64,000 nucleotides of DNA from Lentilactobacillus curieae (GCF_000785105.2 NZ_CP018906.1:682001-746000); one strand, 5' to 3'. Counted from the stretch's first letter, positions 28,472-36,847 are shown. Notes: generated by a model not told the origin, from the sequence alone. Made by a program: numbers and translations.

Positions 28472-29110
28472 ATGAAAATCACTGTGATTGGAGCCACCGG
28501 TCGTGTAGGTTCTACAATCGTAAAAAAGTTGACCAACGCCCCAGATGTTGAAGTATTTGCAGGCGCCCGGAGTCCCGAAAAAGTTGACAAGGGTAATAAC
28601 GTTACCCCGTTCAAAATTGACCTGCACGCATCTCCAGAGATAATTAATGAGGAGTTACCAGAAAGTGATGTTATCATTTTCGCAGCAGGCTCAGGTGGTA
28701 AGGACTTACTTCAAGTTGACCTCAATGGCGCCGTTAAGGTAATGCGGGGAGCTGAACATAAAGGAATCCGTCGATTTATTATGCTTAGTTCTCGAGATTC
28801 ATTAGATCTTGAAGCATTCAGCGAACCAGACGCATCTCCTTTGACTAACTACCTAATCGCTAAACATTACGCTGACAAATGGTTAATGAACAACACTGAC
28901 CTTGACTTTACAATTCTCCAGCCAACTTCATTAACTGAAGAACCCGGAACAGGAAAAATCACACTAGGGCAATTCACTTCAAGTACCAACACAATTGATG
29001 ACGTGGCGGAAACACTGATTACGATCATTAAGAATGAAAGAACTATCCGCAAAGTACTTGCTATGAGCAACGGGGATACACCGATTGAAGATGCTGTACT
29101 AGCGATTTAA
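28472..29110 (+). CDS. NAD(P)-binding protein (atypical SDR, YwnB-like)
   Basis: 212 aa with the N-terminal nucleotide-binding motif VIGATGRVGS (residues 4-13) and the atypical-SDR stretches DVIIFAAGSGG and IRRFIMLSSRDS. Such proteins reduce or sense small substrates with NAD(P)H, and no specific role can be assigned. TATAAT lies upstream and GGAGGG precedes the start. Monocistronic, followed by a terminator. Confidence 0.82.
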   Translation: MKITVIGATGRVGSTIVKKLTNAPDVEVFAGARSPEKVDKGNNVTPFKIDLHASPEIINEELPESDVIIFAAGSGGKDLLQVDLNGAVKVMRGAEHKGIRRFIMLSSRDSLDLEAFSEPDASPLTNYLIAKHYADKWLMNNTDLDFTILQPTSLTEEPGTGKITLGQFTSSTNTIDDVAETLITIIKNERTIRKVLAMSNGDTPIEDAVLAI

Positions 29111-29157
29111 TTTAGTGATAGCACTCTGCAATGTTACTTTATATGACATCACGTGGG

Positions 29158-29192
29158 ACACTTCCAAAAAAAATTTTGGAGGTGTTTTTTTA
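29158..29192 (+). terminator. Rho-independent terminator
   Basis: ACACTTCCAAAA pairs with TTTTGGAGGTGT (one G-T), followed by T7. Confidence 0.85.
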
Positions 29193-29272
29193 TATTTACC
29201 AATGAATTTTCATTTGTTTTCAAAAATTGGTATATGACATCTATAAAAAAATCCTTTTTATTTTCTAATCAG

Positions 29273-29293
29273 AATGTTAGAATTCTTAACATT
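29273..29293. promoter_or_regulatory. GlnR/TnrA box upstream of amtB
   Basis: TGTTAGAATTCTTAACA at 29275-29291 fits the GlnR consensus TGTNA-N7-TNACA exactly and is a perfect palindrome extending two more bases on each side. It lies 20 bp before the amtB start, downstream of a CTATAA -10-like box, as expected for repression when nitrogen is ample. Confidence 0.88.
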
Positions 29294-29313
29294 AAATAAA
29301 AGGGAGCGGTTCT

Positions 29314-30642
29314 ATGAGTTTGGCTAACACATCATTCGTTATACTTTCCAGTATCTTAGTATTATTTATGACTCCAGGCCTGGCATTTTTCTATGGTGGT
29401 CTAGTTTCAAAAAGAAACGTAGTCAATACAATGCTATCTGTTTTCATAATGACTGGAGTAGCAATTTTACTTTGGATCATCGTTGGCTACTCATTATCAT
29501 TCAGCGGTGACCACTTTGGATTCATCGGTGATTTGAATCACTTCTTTATGCACGGATTTAAAGCTGATAGTCTTACAGCTACTAAAATCCCTGAAAGCAT
29601 CTACTCTTTGTTTCAGATGATGTTTGCAATCATTACCCCCGCACTATTCGTTGGTGCGGTTGTCGGCAGAATCAAATTCAATTTCTTATTAGTTTTTTTG
29701 ATTGTCTGGTCAATTTTGGTTTATTACCCTATGGTGCACATGGTTTGGAGTACAGGCGGCATTCTTGCTAAACTAGGCACCCTTGATTTTGCAGGTGGAA
29801 CTGTCGTCCACATCAATGCCGGAGTTACAGCATTCGTTCTATCAGCATTTCTTGGCAAAAGAATTCACTATGGTGATATCCCTCACACCCATTACAACCT
29901 TCCATGGGTACTTCTAGGAACCGCAATTCTTTGGATTGGTTGGTATGGATTCAACGCCGGTTCAGCCTTGGCGGTCAACAACGTAGCCGTTGCCGCGGTA
30001 GTCACCACCACGGTCTCAACTGGGACTGCAATGGTAACTTGGATGATTCTTGACATGATTATTTCTGGAAAACCAACGTTAGTCGGGGTATGTACGGGAA
30101 CGCTTTGTGGTTTAGTTGGGATTACCCCCGCAGCTGGTTTCGTAACCATCCCCGGAGCATTTGCCATCGGAATTCTTGCCACACTAGCAAGTTACTTCTT
30201 TGTATCTCAATTAAAAGACCGAATCGGAATTGACGATGCTCTAGACGCCTTTGGTTGTCACGGAATTAGTGGAATCGTTGGTAGTATTGCGACTGGCTTG
30301 TTTGCCACTAAAAGTGTTAACCCTATCGTTACTTCAAACGGCTTGTTTTATGGGGGTGGCTGGAAACTACTCGGAATCCAAATCACAGCTACTTTATTTA
30401 CCATCGTATTTGTAATTATCGCCTGCTCCATCATCATTAAGGGGCTTTCTCTAGTTATGCCAATGCGCGTCAACCGAAAAGAAGAAGAGCTAGGATTGGA
30501 TAAAGGTGAACATGGTGAAGAAGTTGATTACACTATTGAGATGTCACAAGACATCGATACGTATCGCAGTGATCTCAGTGTTTACAGTAAAGAATTCCGC
30601 GGCCAGATTGGTCAGTTGACTAAGCATTCAGATCCAGATTGA
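29314..30642 (+). CDS. amtB: Ammonium transporter
   Basis: 442 aa, an Amt/Mep/Rh channel with eleven membrane segments. It has the family stretch LDFAGGTVVHINAG with pore H166 and DAFGCHGISG with the second pore H316, so the twin-histidine pair is intact, and W145 in HMVWSTGG. The cytoplasmic tail of about 60 residues is charged. No glnK gene is adjacent. A consensus GlnR box sits just upstream, so expression should follow nitrogen status. A second, diverged paralogue lies at 36973-38076. Confidence 0.95.
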   Translation: MSLANTSFVILSSILVLFMTPGLAFFYGGLVSKRNVVNTMLSVFIMTGVAILLWIIVGYSLSFSGDHFGFIGDLNHFFMHGFKADSLTATKIPESIYSLFQMMFAIITPALFVGAVVGRIKFNFLLVFLIVWSILVYYPMVHMVWSTGGILAKLGTLDFAGGTVVHINAGVTAFVLSAFLGKRIHYGDIPHTHYNLPWVLLGTAILWIGWYGFNAGSALAVNNVAVAAVVTTTVSTGTAMVTWMILDMIISGKPTLVGVCTGTLCGLVGITPAAGFVTIPGAFAIGILATLASYFFVSQLKDRIGIDDALDAFGCHGISGIVGSIATGLFATKSVNPIVTSNGLFYGGGWKLLGIQITATLFTIVFVIIACSIIIKGLSLVMPMRVNRKEEELGLDKGEHGEEVDYTIEMSQDIDTYRSDLSVYSKEFRGQIGQLTKHSDPD

Positions 30643-30701
30643 TGATTCAGGCTCTCAATGATTTGCTATACTAAATGTAAATCTGAGTTTGAGGTGAGCA
30701 A

Positions 30702-31175
30702 ATGACTTATTCACGTTCTGAACCAATTGAAATGGTTAATATGTGCATGATTTATAACCCCGAAACTAACGAAGTGCTAGTAGAGGATAAAACTGACGTT
30801 ACTTGGAAATTCGGTCACACTTTCCCCGGCGGCCATGTTGATAACCGCGAACGCCTTTATGATGCTATGGTCAGGGAAGTATTTGAGGAAACTGGGCTAA
30901 CAGTTAAAAACCTTGAGCTGTGTGGTAACGTTGAGTGGTTTGATACTAACCCTGATTATCGCAGAATTGGCTTTCTATATAGAACCAGCGACTTGTCTGG
31001 TGAGCTTAAGCAAAGCGAAGAAGGTAAGAACTTCTGGATGAATCTCGATGACCTAACTGAAGAAAATACGGCAGATAGTTTTATGGAAATGCTCGAAATC
31101 TTCACTAAACCACACGTAGTTGATGCTTTTTCAAACGAAATGAACGGTCATTTATCACTAAATCCTAAACAATAA
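30702..31175 (+). CDS. Nudix hydrolase (8-oxo-dGTP diphosphatase-like)
   Basis: 157 aa. The Nudix box Gx5Ex7REUxEExGU is complete: G44, E50, R58-E59, E62-E63, G65. The family removes pyrophosphate from nucleoside diphosphate derivatives. The N-terminus (MVNMCMIYNPETNEVLVEDK) resembles the MutT/YtkD group of lactic acid bacteria that may clean oxidised dGTP, but substrate is not provable here. TATACT lies upstream. Converges on the surface-protein gene. Confidence 0.88.
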   Translation: MTYSRSEPIEMVNMCMIYNPETNEVLVEDKTDVTWKFGHTFPGGHVDNRERLYDAMVREVFEETGLTVKNLELCGNVEWFDTNPDYRRIGFLYRTSDLSGELKQSEEGKNFWMNLDDLTEENTADSFMEMLEIFTKPHVVDAFSNEMNGHLSLNPKQ

Positions 31176-31232
31176 AAAACGGTAACCAAAAATTCACTTC
31201 AGACTTAGAAATGAATTTTTGGTTACCGTTTT
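31176..31232. terminator. Long bidirectional terminator
   Basis: A perfect 21-bp stem (from AAAACGGTAACC on the left to GGTTACCGTTTT on the right) around a 15-nt loop, with A and T runs on both sides. It separates the converging Nudix and surface-protein genes. Confidence 0.92.
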
Positions 31233-31240
31233 ATTTGTAT

Positions 31241-33025
31241 CTAATGAACAAATCCAGCATAAATCACGTATTTGTGACCATGACGATCACTAATTAAATC
31301 GTAGTTTAGCTTATGGCCTTGTTTCTCAATCACAAGTTTTGCTTTTACCGTGAATTGCTTGTGAGTCCTAGTTTTAACCCACTTGTTCAAATGGTAATTA
31401 CTATAAAATCTATGGCTTCCTGAAACCTTGACATAACGTTTCCCCTTAACAAACTTAGTAGCTAATAAGTCAGCGGAATTGTTCTTTTTAACCGGTTTTG
31501 CAGGCTGGCTAGTAGAACTATTTGAATTTACAACAGGAGCAGGATTTTGAACTGCTGGCGTTGAATTAGTTGATTCAGTTGGAGCTACCGGTTGGGAGCT
31601 TGGTTGTTGGGTCTGACTAACCGGTTGTTGCGTAGATGGTTGCTCAACCGGACTCGCCGGCTTAGCTGGAACTGATGGTTTTATGACTTTCGCAGGCTTA
31701 ACCTTAATAACTTCAACCTTATCGCCCTTTTCACCGCCAATTAGGTTAAAGTTCATCTCACCAACCTGAGTATAACCGTCAATATCGAAGTGATAAATAA
31801 CATCTCTAATAAATTCTTTGTCATCTGTCGATACGGTTACCAGACCATTCTTATCGGTACGTTTAGCGATTTTTTGGTTATCTTTAACGGCACCATTTAG
31901 ATTAGGAATTTCTGTTAAATTGGCATTCTTAACGGGTTTTCCAGTGTCTGCGTCAACAATCTTAAATACTCTTTTTCCAGCAAGGTATGCAAAGGCATCA
32001 ACTTCAACGTCTAGTTTCTGCTTATCACCAAATTTAAACGATTCTGTGAGTGGCTTGACTTTTTGATTATCTGAATACAAGACAAGTTTGTATGTTTGGC
32101 CCTTAACCAACCCATCTTTAGTTGTCAAAGTAGCTCCAGTATTTGCAAGACTAGGATATTCATCGGTAGTCTTTTTGATCACCTTGGTAGTAATGAGCTT
32201 TTGGCCATCGTAAACTTTCACCGTTAGGTCTTTGCCATAGGCAGCAGGAGAGCCATTTTGTAAGCTAAATACTAGCGCCTCACTGGTTTCGACCTGGGGC
32301 TTTGCGACTGTTACAGGCTTAACCTTGATGACTTCAACCTTATCACCTTTTTCACCACCGATTAAGTTAAAGTTCATTACACCAACTTGGTTGTAACCAT
32401 CAATATCGAAGTGGTAAATAACATCTCTAATAAATTCTTTGTCATCCGTCGATACGGTTACCAAACCATTCTCATCGGTGTGCTTAGCGATTTTTTGGTT
32501 ATCTTTAACGGCACCATTTAGATTAGGAATTTCTTTCAAACTAGTATTAGCAATTGGTTTTCCAGAATCAGCATCAACAATCTTAAATACTCTTTTTCCA
32601 GCAAGGTATGCAAAGGCATCAACTTCAACATCTAGTTCTTGCTTATCACCAAATTCAAATGTTTCTGTAAGTGGCTTTACTTGTTGATTATCCGAAGTCA
32701 AGACAAGTTTATACGTTCTCCCCTTAACTAACCCATCCTTTGTGGTTAACGTAACTCCAGTATTTGCAAGACTAGGATACTCGTCGGTAGTCTTTTTGAT
32801 CACCTTGGTAGTAACGAGCTTTTGGCCATCGTAAACTTTCACCGTTAGGTCTTTGCCATAGGCAGCAGGAGAGCCATTTTGTAAGCTAAATACTAATGCC
32901 TCACTGGTTTCGGCTTGGGGCTTTGCAGCTACTTGTGAGCTGGTAGTGGCCGCAACTGCATTATCTGCAAAAGCACCAACTCCCAATAATGCTGCTACTG
33001 ATAAAAATATGTATCTCTTTTTCAA
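31241..33025 (-). CDS. Secreted repeat-containing surface protein
   Basis: 594 aa. A signal peptide (KKR then a hydrophobic run, cleavage near AVA-A at about 25) is followed by two near-identical 207-aa repeats (621-bp period in the DNA), each with YGKDLTVKVYDGQKL and AGKRVFKIVDADSGK-type beta-rich stretches. Then comes a Pro/Gln/Ser-rich linker (about 440-510) and a basic aromatic C-terminal domain of about 80 residues resembling lactobacillar wall-binding modules. There is no LPxTG, so attachment is probably non-covalent. The start is TTG with AGGAGGAGA. A perfect-arm Zur-like box lies 20 bp upstream, so it is probably made when zinc is scarce. Its partner is unknown. Confidence 0.78.
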   Translation of the reverse strand: MKKRYIFLSVAALLGVGAFADNAVAATTSSQVAAKPQAETSEALVFSLQNGSPAAYGKDLTVKVYDGQKLVTTKVIKKTTDEYPSLANTGVTLTTKDGLVKGRTYKLVLTSDNQQVKPLTETFEFGDKQELDVEVDAFAYLAGKRVFKIVDADSGKPIANTSLKEIPNLNGAVKDNQKIAKHTDENGLVTVSTDDKEFIRDVIYHFDIDGYNQVGVMNFNLIGGEKGDKVEVIKVKPVTVAKPQVETSEALVFSLQNGSPAAYGKDLTVKVYDGQKLITTKVIKKTTDEYPSLANTGATLTTKDGLVKGQTYKLVLYSDNQKVKPLTESFKFGDKQKLDVEVDAFAYLAGKRVFKIVDADTGKPVKNANLTEIPNLNGAVKDNQKIAKRTDKNGLVTVSTDDKEFIRDVIYHFDIDGYTQVGEMNFNLIGGEKGDKVEVIKVKPAKVIKPSVPAKPASPVEQPSTQQPVSQTQQPSSQPVAPTESTNSTPAVQNPAPVVNSNSSTSQPAKPVKKNNSADLLATKFVKGKRYVKVSGSHRFYSNYHLNKWVKTRTHKQFTVKAKLVIEKQGHKLNYDLISDRHGHKYVIYAGFVH

Positions 33026-33045
33026 GAAAATCTCCTCCTTGTTTT

Positions 33046-33068
33046 TAAATAGTAATCGTTACTATTTA
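33046..33068. promoter_or_regulatory. Zur-like box 1 (surface-protein promoter)
   Basis: Ten-base perfect inverted arms TAAATAGTAA and TTACTATTTA flank a 3-nt centre TCG. This is the best of five related boxes in the window. It resembles Zur sites of Bacillus (TCGTAATNATTACGA type). It lies just before the ribosome site of the surface-protein gene. Confidence 0.75.
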
Positions 33069-33194
33069 TAGCAGTGCAACAAACATATTAGCGTAAAATG
33101 AGCATTTCGTCCACAACTTTTTGAAAACCACTTAATATTTTTCGAAATATGGATTATGATTAACAGAATAAATCCATTACTGAGAGGATAAATT

Positions 33195-33479
33195 ATGGAC
33201 GAAGAACAAAGCCGCAAATTGTATCACATCACCCGCGCACTCAATAACCCAATCCGATTGCAAATCTTGTATAGTTTGCTCAATAATGGCCACCAGAACG
33301 TCACTGCACTAGTAAACCAAGTGAAGGTCAGCCAGCCAGCCGTATCGCACCATATTCGTATTCTTGCCGACTCTGCACTTGTTTGTTTCCACACCCATGG
33401 AAAGGAAAAATTCTTTGATTTGGCTGATGATCACGTGAAGCAAATACTGGAAATCTTAAGTTCACATTTAACTGAGTAA
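33195..33479 (+). CDS. ArsR/SmtB-family zinc-sensing repressor
   Basis: 94 aa, a winged-helix repressor with the recognition helix in VKVSQPAVSHHIRILADSALV (about 44-64). The C-terminal helix carries D78-x-H80-x10-H91-x2-E94, the exact spacing of the alpha-5 zinc site of SmtB (D104, H106, H117, E120). It should release DNA when Zn(II), or a similar ion, binds. A 10-bp inverted repeat lies nine bases past its stop, over the promoter of the histidine-rich gene, its probable target. TTAATA-17-TATGAT lies upstream. Confidence 0.88.
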   Translation: MDEEQSRKLYHITRALNNPIRLQILYSLLNNGHQNVTALVNQVKVSQPAVSHHIRILADSALVCFHTHGKEKFFDLADDHVKQILEILSSHLTE

Positions 33480-33484
33480 ATTTC

Positions 33485-33514
33485 TTGATAAACATATCAA
33501 CATATGTTTATATA
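33485..33514 (+). promoter_or_regulatory. Promoter with ArsR-type operator for the His-rich gene
   Basis: TTGATA at 33485-33490 and TATATA at 33509-33514 form a promoter. Between and over them lies a perfect inverted repeat, ATAAACATAT-caac-ATATGTTTAT (33488-33511). A repressor bound here would block RNA polymerase. The adjacent SmtB-type protein is the obvious candidate. Confidence 0.75.
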
Positions 33515-33560
33515 TAGATGTAGGAAGAAACCGTTTTCATTATCTAGGGAGGAATTTACT

Positions 33561-33893
33561 ATGGCAGACAACAAAGCAGAAGTAATTAAAAACCATGTAC
33601 ACTCATTAGAGTGTGGACACACGAAATTACTGCATGAAGGCCACGTAGATTACGTAGAAGCAAATGGGCATCTTCATCATAAACATGAAGACCATTGGGA
33701 CGAGTGCAAGATTGAAGTAACCGACATGAATCCAGATGCTGAAACTCCAGTTAAAGGCGAGATCCATGACGAATACTGCGGACATGAAACTGTTCCTCAC
33801 GGCGACCACGTTGACTACTTGGTAAACGGACGTTTACAACACGTTCATGATGGTCACGTTGATGATCACGGACCTGTTGATGTGGTAAGCTAA
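33561..33893 (+). CDS. Histidine-rich, internally duplicated metal-binding protein
   Basis: 110 aa from the ATG at 33561 (AGGGAGGAATTTAC upstream); an earlier in-frame ATG at 33504 lies inside the promoter and is rejected. It is cytoplasmic and acidic. Two copies of the pattern C-G-H-x(4,5)-H-x-x-H-V-D-Y-x(4,5)-[GR]-x-L-x-H-x-H-x-x-H are seen, from about 10-44 and 67-103, giving more than 20 histidines. It sits behind an SmtB-type sensor and its operator, so a zinc-storage or buffering role under metal excess is likely but unproven. Confidence 0.75.
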   Translation: MADNKAEVIKNHVHSLECGHTKLLHEGHVDYVEANGHLHHKHEDHWDECKIEVTDMNPDAETPVKGEIHDEYCGHETVPHGDHVDYLVNGRLQHVHDGHVDDHGPVDVVS

Positions 33894-33911
33894 CTAATTA
33901 AATATAAATGA

Positions 33912-33944
33912 AAAGGACCACGAGATTTATTCTCGTGGTCCTTT
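33912..33944. terminator. Bidirectional terminator
   Basis: A perfect 14-bp stem (AAAGGACCACGAGA and complement) with loop TTTAT, between the converging His-rich and Mn-lipoprotein genes. Confidence 0.92.
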
Positions 33945-33964
33945 ATTAATGAATATGGACAGAA

Positions 33965-34915
33965 TTATTTTGCTAAACCTTCAGCAATCTTATCTAAGTT
34001 CCACTTCATCATGCCATAATAACTGTCACCAGTTTGGCCTTTTTTAGCAATTGAATCAGTAAATAGCGTTGAGTAAATTGGAATTCCCGTATCTCTAGAA
34101 ACTGTCTTCATTGGTTTTCTACTTACACTACTTTCAACAAAAATTGATGAAACCTTTGTCTTCTTTAGTTTGCGTACTAAAGTCTTAATTTGATCAGGTG
34201 AGCCTTCAACTTCAGTGTTAATTTCCCAAATGTAAGCTGAAGGAACATTGTATGCCTTACTGAAGTACTTAAAGCAACCTTCACTAGTAACAATTAATTT
34301 CTTGTCCTTAGGGATCTTATTAAATGCTTTCTTTGCTTTGGCATCAAGCTTTTGTAGCTTACCAACATAAGCATTCAAGTTCTTTTGGTAATCAGACTTA
34401 TGCTTAGGATCTACTCTTTCAAGTTGCTTAGCAATATTTTTGGCATAAATAATTCCGTTCTCAAGGTTTAACCATGCATGGGGATCTTCTTTATTAGTTT
34501 GACCCTTACCTTCTAAGTGAATGGCATCAACGCCTTCACTAGCAGCAAATGACTTTTTCTTAACTTTTTCACCAAGATTATTTTGCATCTTAGTGAACCA
34601 GGCATTCTTAGCATTTTCTAGGTTAAGACCATTGTAAAATACTAAATCAGCTTTAGCGGTTTTAGAAACGTCTTCTGGAAGTGGATCATATTCATGAGGG
34701 TCTTGACCTGTTGGAACGATTACATGAATATCAGCGTGATTTTTAGCAACGTTTTTTGCAATATCACCGATAATTGTGTCCGTTGCAACAACAGATACCT
34801 TGCATGATGCATTAGTATTTTGTGAACTATCTTTTGACTTTGATTGGCTACATGCAGTTAGTGTAAGACCTAGAACCGCAACAAGGGCTAGTCTAAGAAT
34901 CGATTTCAGTTTCAT
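33965..34915 (-). CDS. mtsA: Manganese-type ABC transporter substrate-binding lipoprotein
   Basis: 316 aa. The lipobox LTAC gives lipidated C22. The four metal ligands of the PsaA/MtsA group can be placed: H74 (DPHEYDP), H146 (DPHAWLN), E212 (TSEGCFKYF) and D287 (FTDSIA). This set is that of Mn/Fe binders rather than the three-His zinc proteins, and there is no His-rich loop. It delivers the ion to the permease encoded upstream, whose end it overlaps by 23 bp. Third gene of the ATPase-permease-lipoprotein operon; the promoter carries a weaker Zur-like box. Confidence 0.9.
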   Translation of the reverse strand: MKLKSILRLALVAVLGLTLTACSQSKSKDSSQNTNASCKVSVVATDTIIGDIAKNVAKNHADIHVIVPTGQDPHEYDPLPEDVSKTAKADLVFYNGLNLENAKNAWFTKMQNNLGEKVKKKSFAASEGVDAIHLEGKGQTNKEDPHAWLNLENGIIYAKNIAKQLERVDPKHKSDYQKNLNAYVGKLQKLDAKAKKAFNKIPKDKKLIVTSEGCFKYFSKAYNVPSAYIWEINTEVEGSPDQIKTLVRKLKKTKVSSIFVESSVSRKPMKTVSRDTGIPIYSTLFTDSIAKKGQTGDSYYGMMKWNLDKIAEGLAK

Positions 34916-35753
34916 TGGATAATCTCCTCCGGTGGATTAGTGTTTGTTTTGGTGAAAAGATGAAGCTAATTGCAAAAATTATAGCCCCCACAATTACAAT
35001 GCATGAGCCAACAGCAATATTTAAGTTATATCCTATAAACAAACCTAGTACTGAGGTCACTCCACCGAGAGTTGCGGAAACAATAATCATCGACTTTAAT
35101 TTATTGCAGAACAAGTAAGCTGTTGCCGCTGGCGTAACAAGCAGTGAAACAATTAAGATTGTTCCCACACTTTGCATTGAAACGACTGATACCAACGTAA
35201 GCATTGCCATTAATAGGTAATGATATGCGTTGACACGCATTCCAAGTGCTTTGGCCATGGTTGGGTCAAATGAAGTTAATAATAATTCCTTGAAAAATAA
35301 TCCAACCAAAATTAAAACAACTACTGATACTCCAATAGTTAAATACATATCTTGATCTTGAACTGCCAACACATTTCCAAATAAAATATGAAACAGGTTG
35401 GTAGTAGTTGGAACGAGGGCAATCAAAATCACTCCTAGTGCCAAAAAGGTACTAAAGGTAATTCCAATGGCCGTGTCGCTTTTAATGACACTATTCTGTC
35501 TGATTAATGTTATTAAAAACGATGCGACAATCCCGAAAATTGCAGCTCCAATTAACGGATGAATTCCAAACATGAACGAGATTGCAACCCCTGGTAACAC
35601 CGCATGTGAGATTGCATCGCCCATTAAGGACATTCCCCTTAGAATGATAAAACTTCCGATAGTTCCGGCAATTATTCCGATTACTACCGAGGTGATCAAA
35701 GCGTTTTGTAAAAAGTGAAACTCTTGAAGTCCACTAATAAAATTAGTAATCAT
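34893..35753 (-). CDS. mtsC: Metal ABC transporter permease
   Basis: 286 aa from the ATG at 35753, behind AGGGAGGATAAT; an in-frame ATG at 35798 lies inside the ATPase gene. Eight or nine membrane segments of the ABC-3 family, with the stretches [21 protein letters not shown] and [16 protein letters not shown] characteristic of Mn/Zn permeases. Works with the adjacent ATPase and lipoprotein. Confidence 0.92.
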   Translation of the reverse strand: MITNFISGLQEFHFLQNALITSVVIGIIAGTIGSFIILRGMSLMGDAISHAVLPGVAISFMFGIHPLIGAAIFGIVASFLITLIRQNSVIKSDTAIGITFSTFLALGVILIALVPTTTNLFHILFGNVLAVQDQDMYLTIGVSVVVLILVGLFFKELLLTSFDPTMAKALGMRVNAYHYLLMAMLTLVSVVSMQSVGTILIVSLLVTPAATAYLFCNKLKSMIIVSATLGGVTSVLGLFIGYNLNIAVGSCIVIVGAIIFAISFIFSPKQTLIHRRRLSNETEIDS

Positions 35754-35763
35754 ATTATCCTCC

Positions 35764-36489
35764 CTATACTTCCAGCATTGGCAATCCGTACGCTGCACTC
35801 ATATTCTTTGAATTGAATGTATCGTCCGTTTTTCCTGCTGCAATCAAGTTCTTCTTAATGATTACCGTATTATCAAAATACTCTGAAACCTTATTCAAAT
35901 CATGATGAACCATCAAAATCGTCTTTCCTTCAGCTTTAAGTTCACGCAAGATTTTCATAATCGTTGCTTCACTATGAGCATCAATTCCAGCAAATGGTTC
36001 ATCTAACAGAATTAATTCTGGTTGTTGAATAATACAACGGCCAATCATAACTCGCTGAAGTTGTCCGCCTGATAGTTGGCCAATTTGTCGATCAGCGAAT
36101 TCGGTCATCTCAATTCGATCCATGACACTTTCGATTTCATGGCGATATTTCTTTTTGCTTAGTCGTTGAAACAACCTTAGCCTTGGCAAGATTCCCAAAC
36201 CGATTGTTTCTGCAACTGTAATCGGAAAGTTCAGATCAACCTTACTCTTCTGTTGTACGTACCCAATCTTTTTTGCCATTTGGGGAAGGCTCACACCATC
36301 AAAGGTTGCTCCTCCTTCGTGGGGGATAACTCCTAAAATGGAATTCAATAGTGTGGATTTCCCCGCACCGTTTGGGCCGATGATTCCAGTAATTGTACCA
36401 GTGGGAACTGAAAATGATACATCCGATAGCACTTTCTTCCGATTCTGGTAGACAACACTGACTCCGTTGACAATAAGTATGTGAATCAT
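35764..36489 (-). CDS. mtsB: Metal ABC transporter ATP-binding protein
   Basis: 241 aa. Walker A GPNGAGKST, signature LSGGQLQRV, Walker B LILLDEP and H-loop MVHHD are all present. First gene of the manganese-type ABC operon. The start is odd: the ATG at 36489 is directly fused to AAGGA, with an in-frame stop six bases before it, so there is no upstream alternative. A near-perfect AGGAGGTGA site lies 46 bp further upstream without its own long gene. Confidence 0.9.
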   Translation of the reverse strand: MIHILIVNGVSVVYQNRKKVLSDVSFSVPTGTITGIIGPNGAGKSTLLNSILGVIPHEGGATFDGVSLPQMAKKIGYVQQKSKVDLNFPITVAETIGLGILPRLRLFQRLSKKKYRHEIESVMDRIEMTEFADRQIGQLSGGQLQRVMIGRCIIQQPELILLDEPFAGIDAHSEATIMKILRELKAEGKTILMVHHDLNKVSEYFDNTVIIKKNLIAAGKTDDTFNSKNMSAAYGLPMLEV

Positions 36490-36499
36490 TCCTTAAAAA

Positions 36500-36543
36500 C
36501 TATACCTTAGTAACAAAACATTTTTGACGCTTACTCACCTCCT
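36500..36543 (-). other. Leader of the Mn ABC operon with isolated Shine-Dalgarno and 12-codon frame
   Basis: AGGAGGTGA (36543-36535) is the full complement of the 16S tail. The GTG within it opens a 12-codon frame ending at TAG (36502-36500). A second, 4-codon ATG frame is at 36521-36507. Whether either is translated is unknown. Confidence 0.3.
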
Positions 36544-36549
36544 CGTAAA

Positions 36550-36596
36550 AAGATATAGGAATTTCCCACCCCCGTCAATAGTAATTTTTACTCTTT
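36550..36596 (-). promoter_or_regulatory. Mn ABC operon promoter with Zur-like box 2
   Basis: TTGACG (36578-36573) and TATCTT (36555-36550) on the minus strand are 17 bp apart. A box at 36576-36596 (AATAGTAATTTTTACT core) matches box 1 at 17 of 21 positions and touches the -35 element. It is the weakest of the five. Confidence 0.55.
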
Positions 36597-36619
36597 AAGA
36601 AACAGTGGTCCGCAAAACA

Positions 36620-36670
36620 TTGACATTTCAGCAAAATGCTTTAATATTTAAATGGTATTAGTTACTATTT
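36620..36670 (+). promoter_or_regulatory. Promoter and Zur-like box 3 for L33 gene
   Basis: TTGACA (36620-36625) and TAATAT (36642-36647), 16 bp apart. Just downstream at 36650-36670 is a box with core GGTATTAGTTACTATT, matching box 1 at 17 of 21 positions, over the probable transcription start. Confidence 0.68.
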
Positions 36671-36687
36671 GTCAAGGAGGCATTCGT

Positions 36688-36837
36688 ATGCGCATCAATA
36701 TCGTATTACGCAATAAAGAAACTGGCGAAGAATACTTAACCAGTAAAAACCGTCGTAATAACCCAGATAGAATCAAATTGATGAAGTATTCACCAAAACT
36801 TCACAAACGAGTTATTTTCGAAGAAAAGAAAAACTAA
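36688..36837 (+). CDS. rpmG: Ribosomal protein bL33, zinc-independent (C-minus) form
   Basis: 49 aa, the normal length. The L33 fold signature ([19 protein letters not shown]) is intact, but both CxxC pairs of the zinc form are gone: the first is replaced by RNKET and the second by SPKL. In Bacillus and Streptomyces such cysteine-free paralogues replace the zinc form under zinc starvation through Zur. The upstream Zur-like box fits. AAGGAGG lies before the ATG. Confidence 0.93.
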   Translation: MRINIVLRNKETGEEYLTSKNRRNNPDRIKLMKYSPKLHKRVIFEEKKN

Positions 36838-36847
36838 TTAGTCTTTA

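Noticed and set aside
33965-36489. Annotation of the mts operon as a zinc importer because of its place in the island
   Set aside because: The lipoprotein has the His/His/Glu/Asp site of manganese binders, and its Zur-like box is the weakest of the five.
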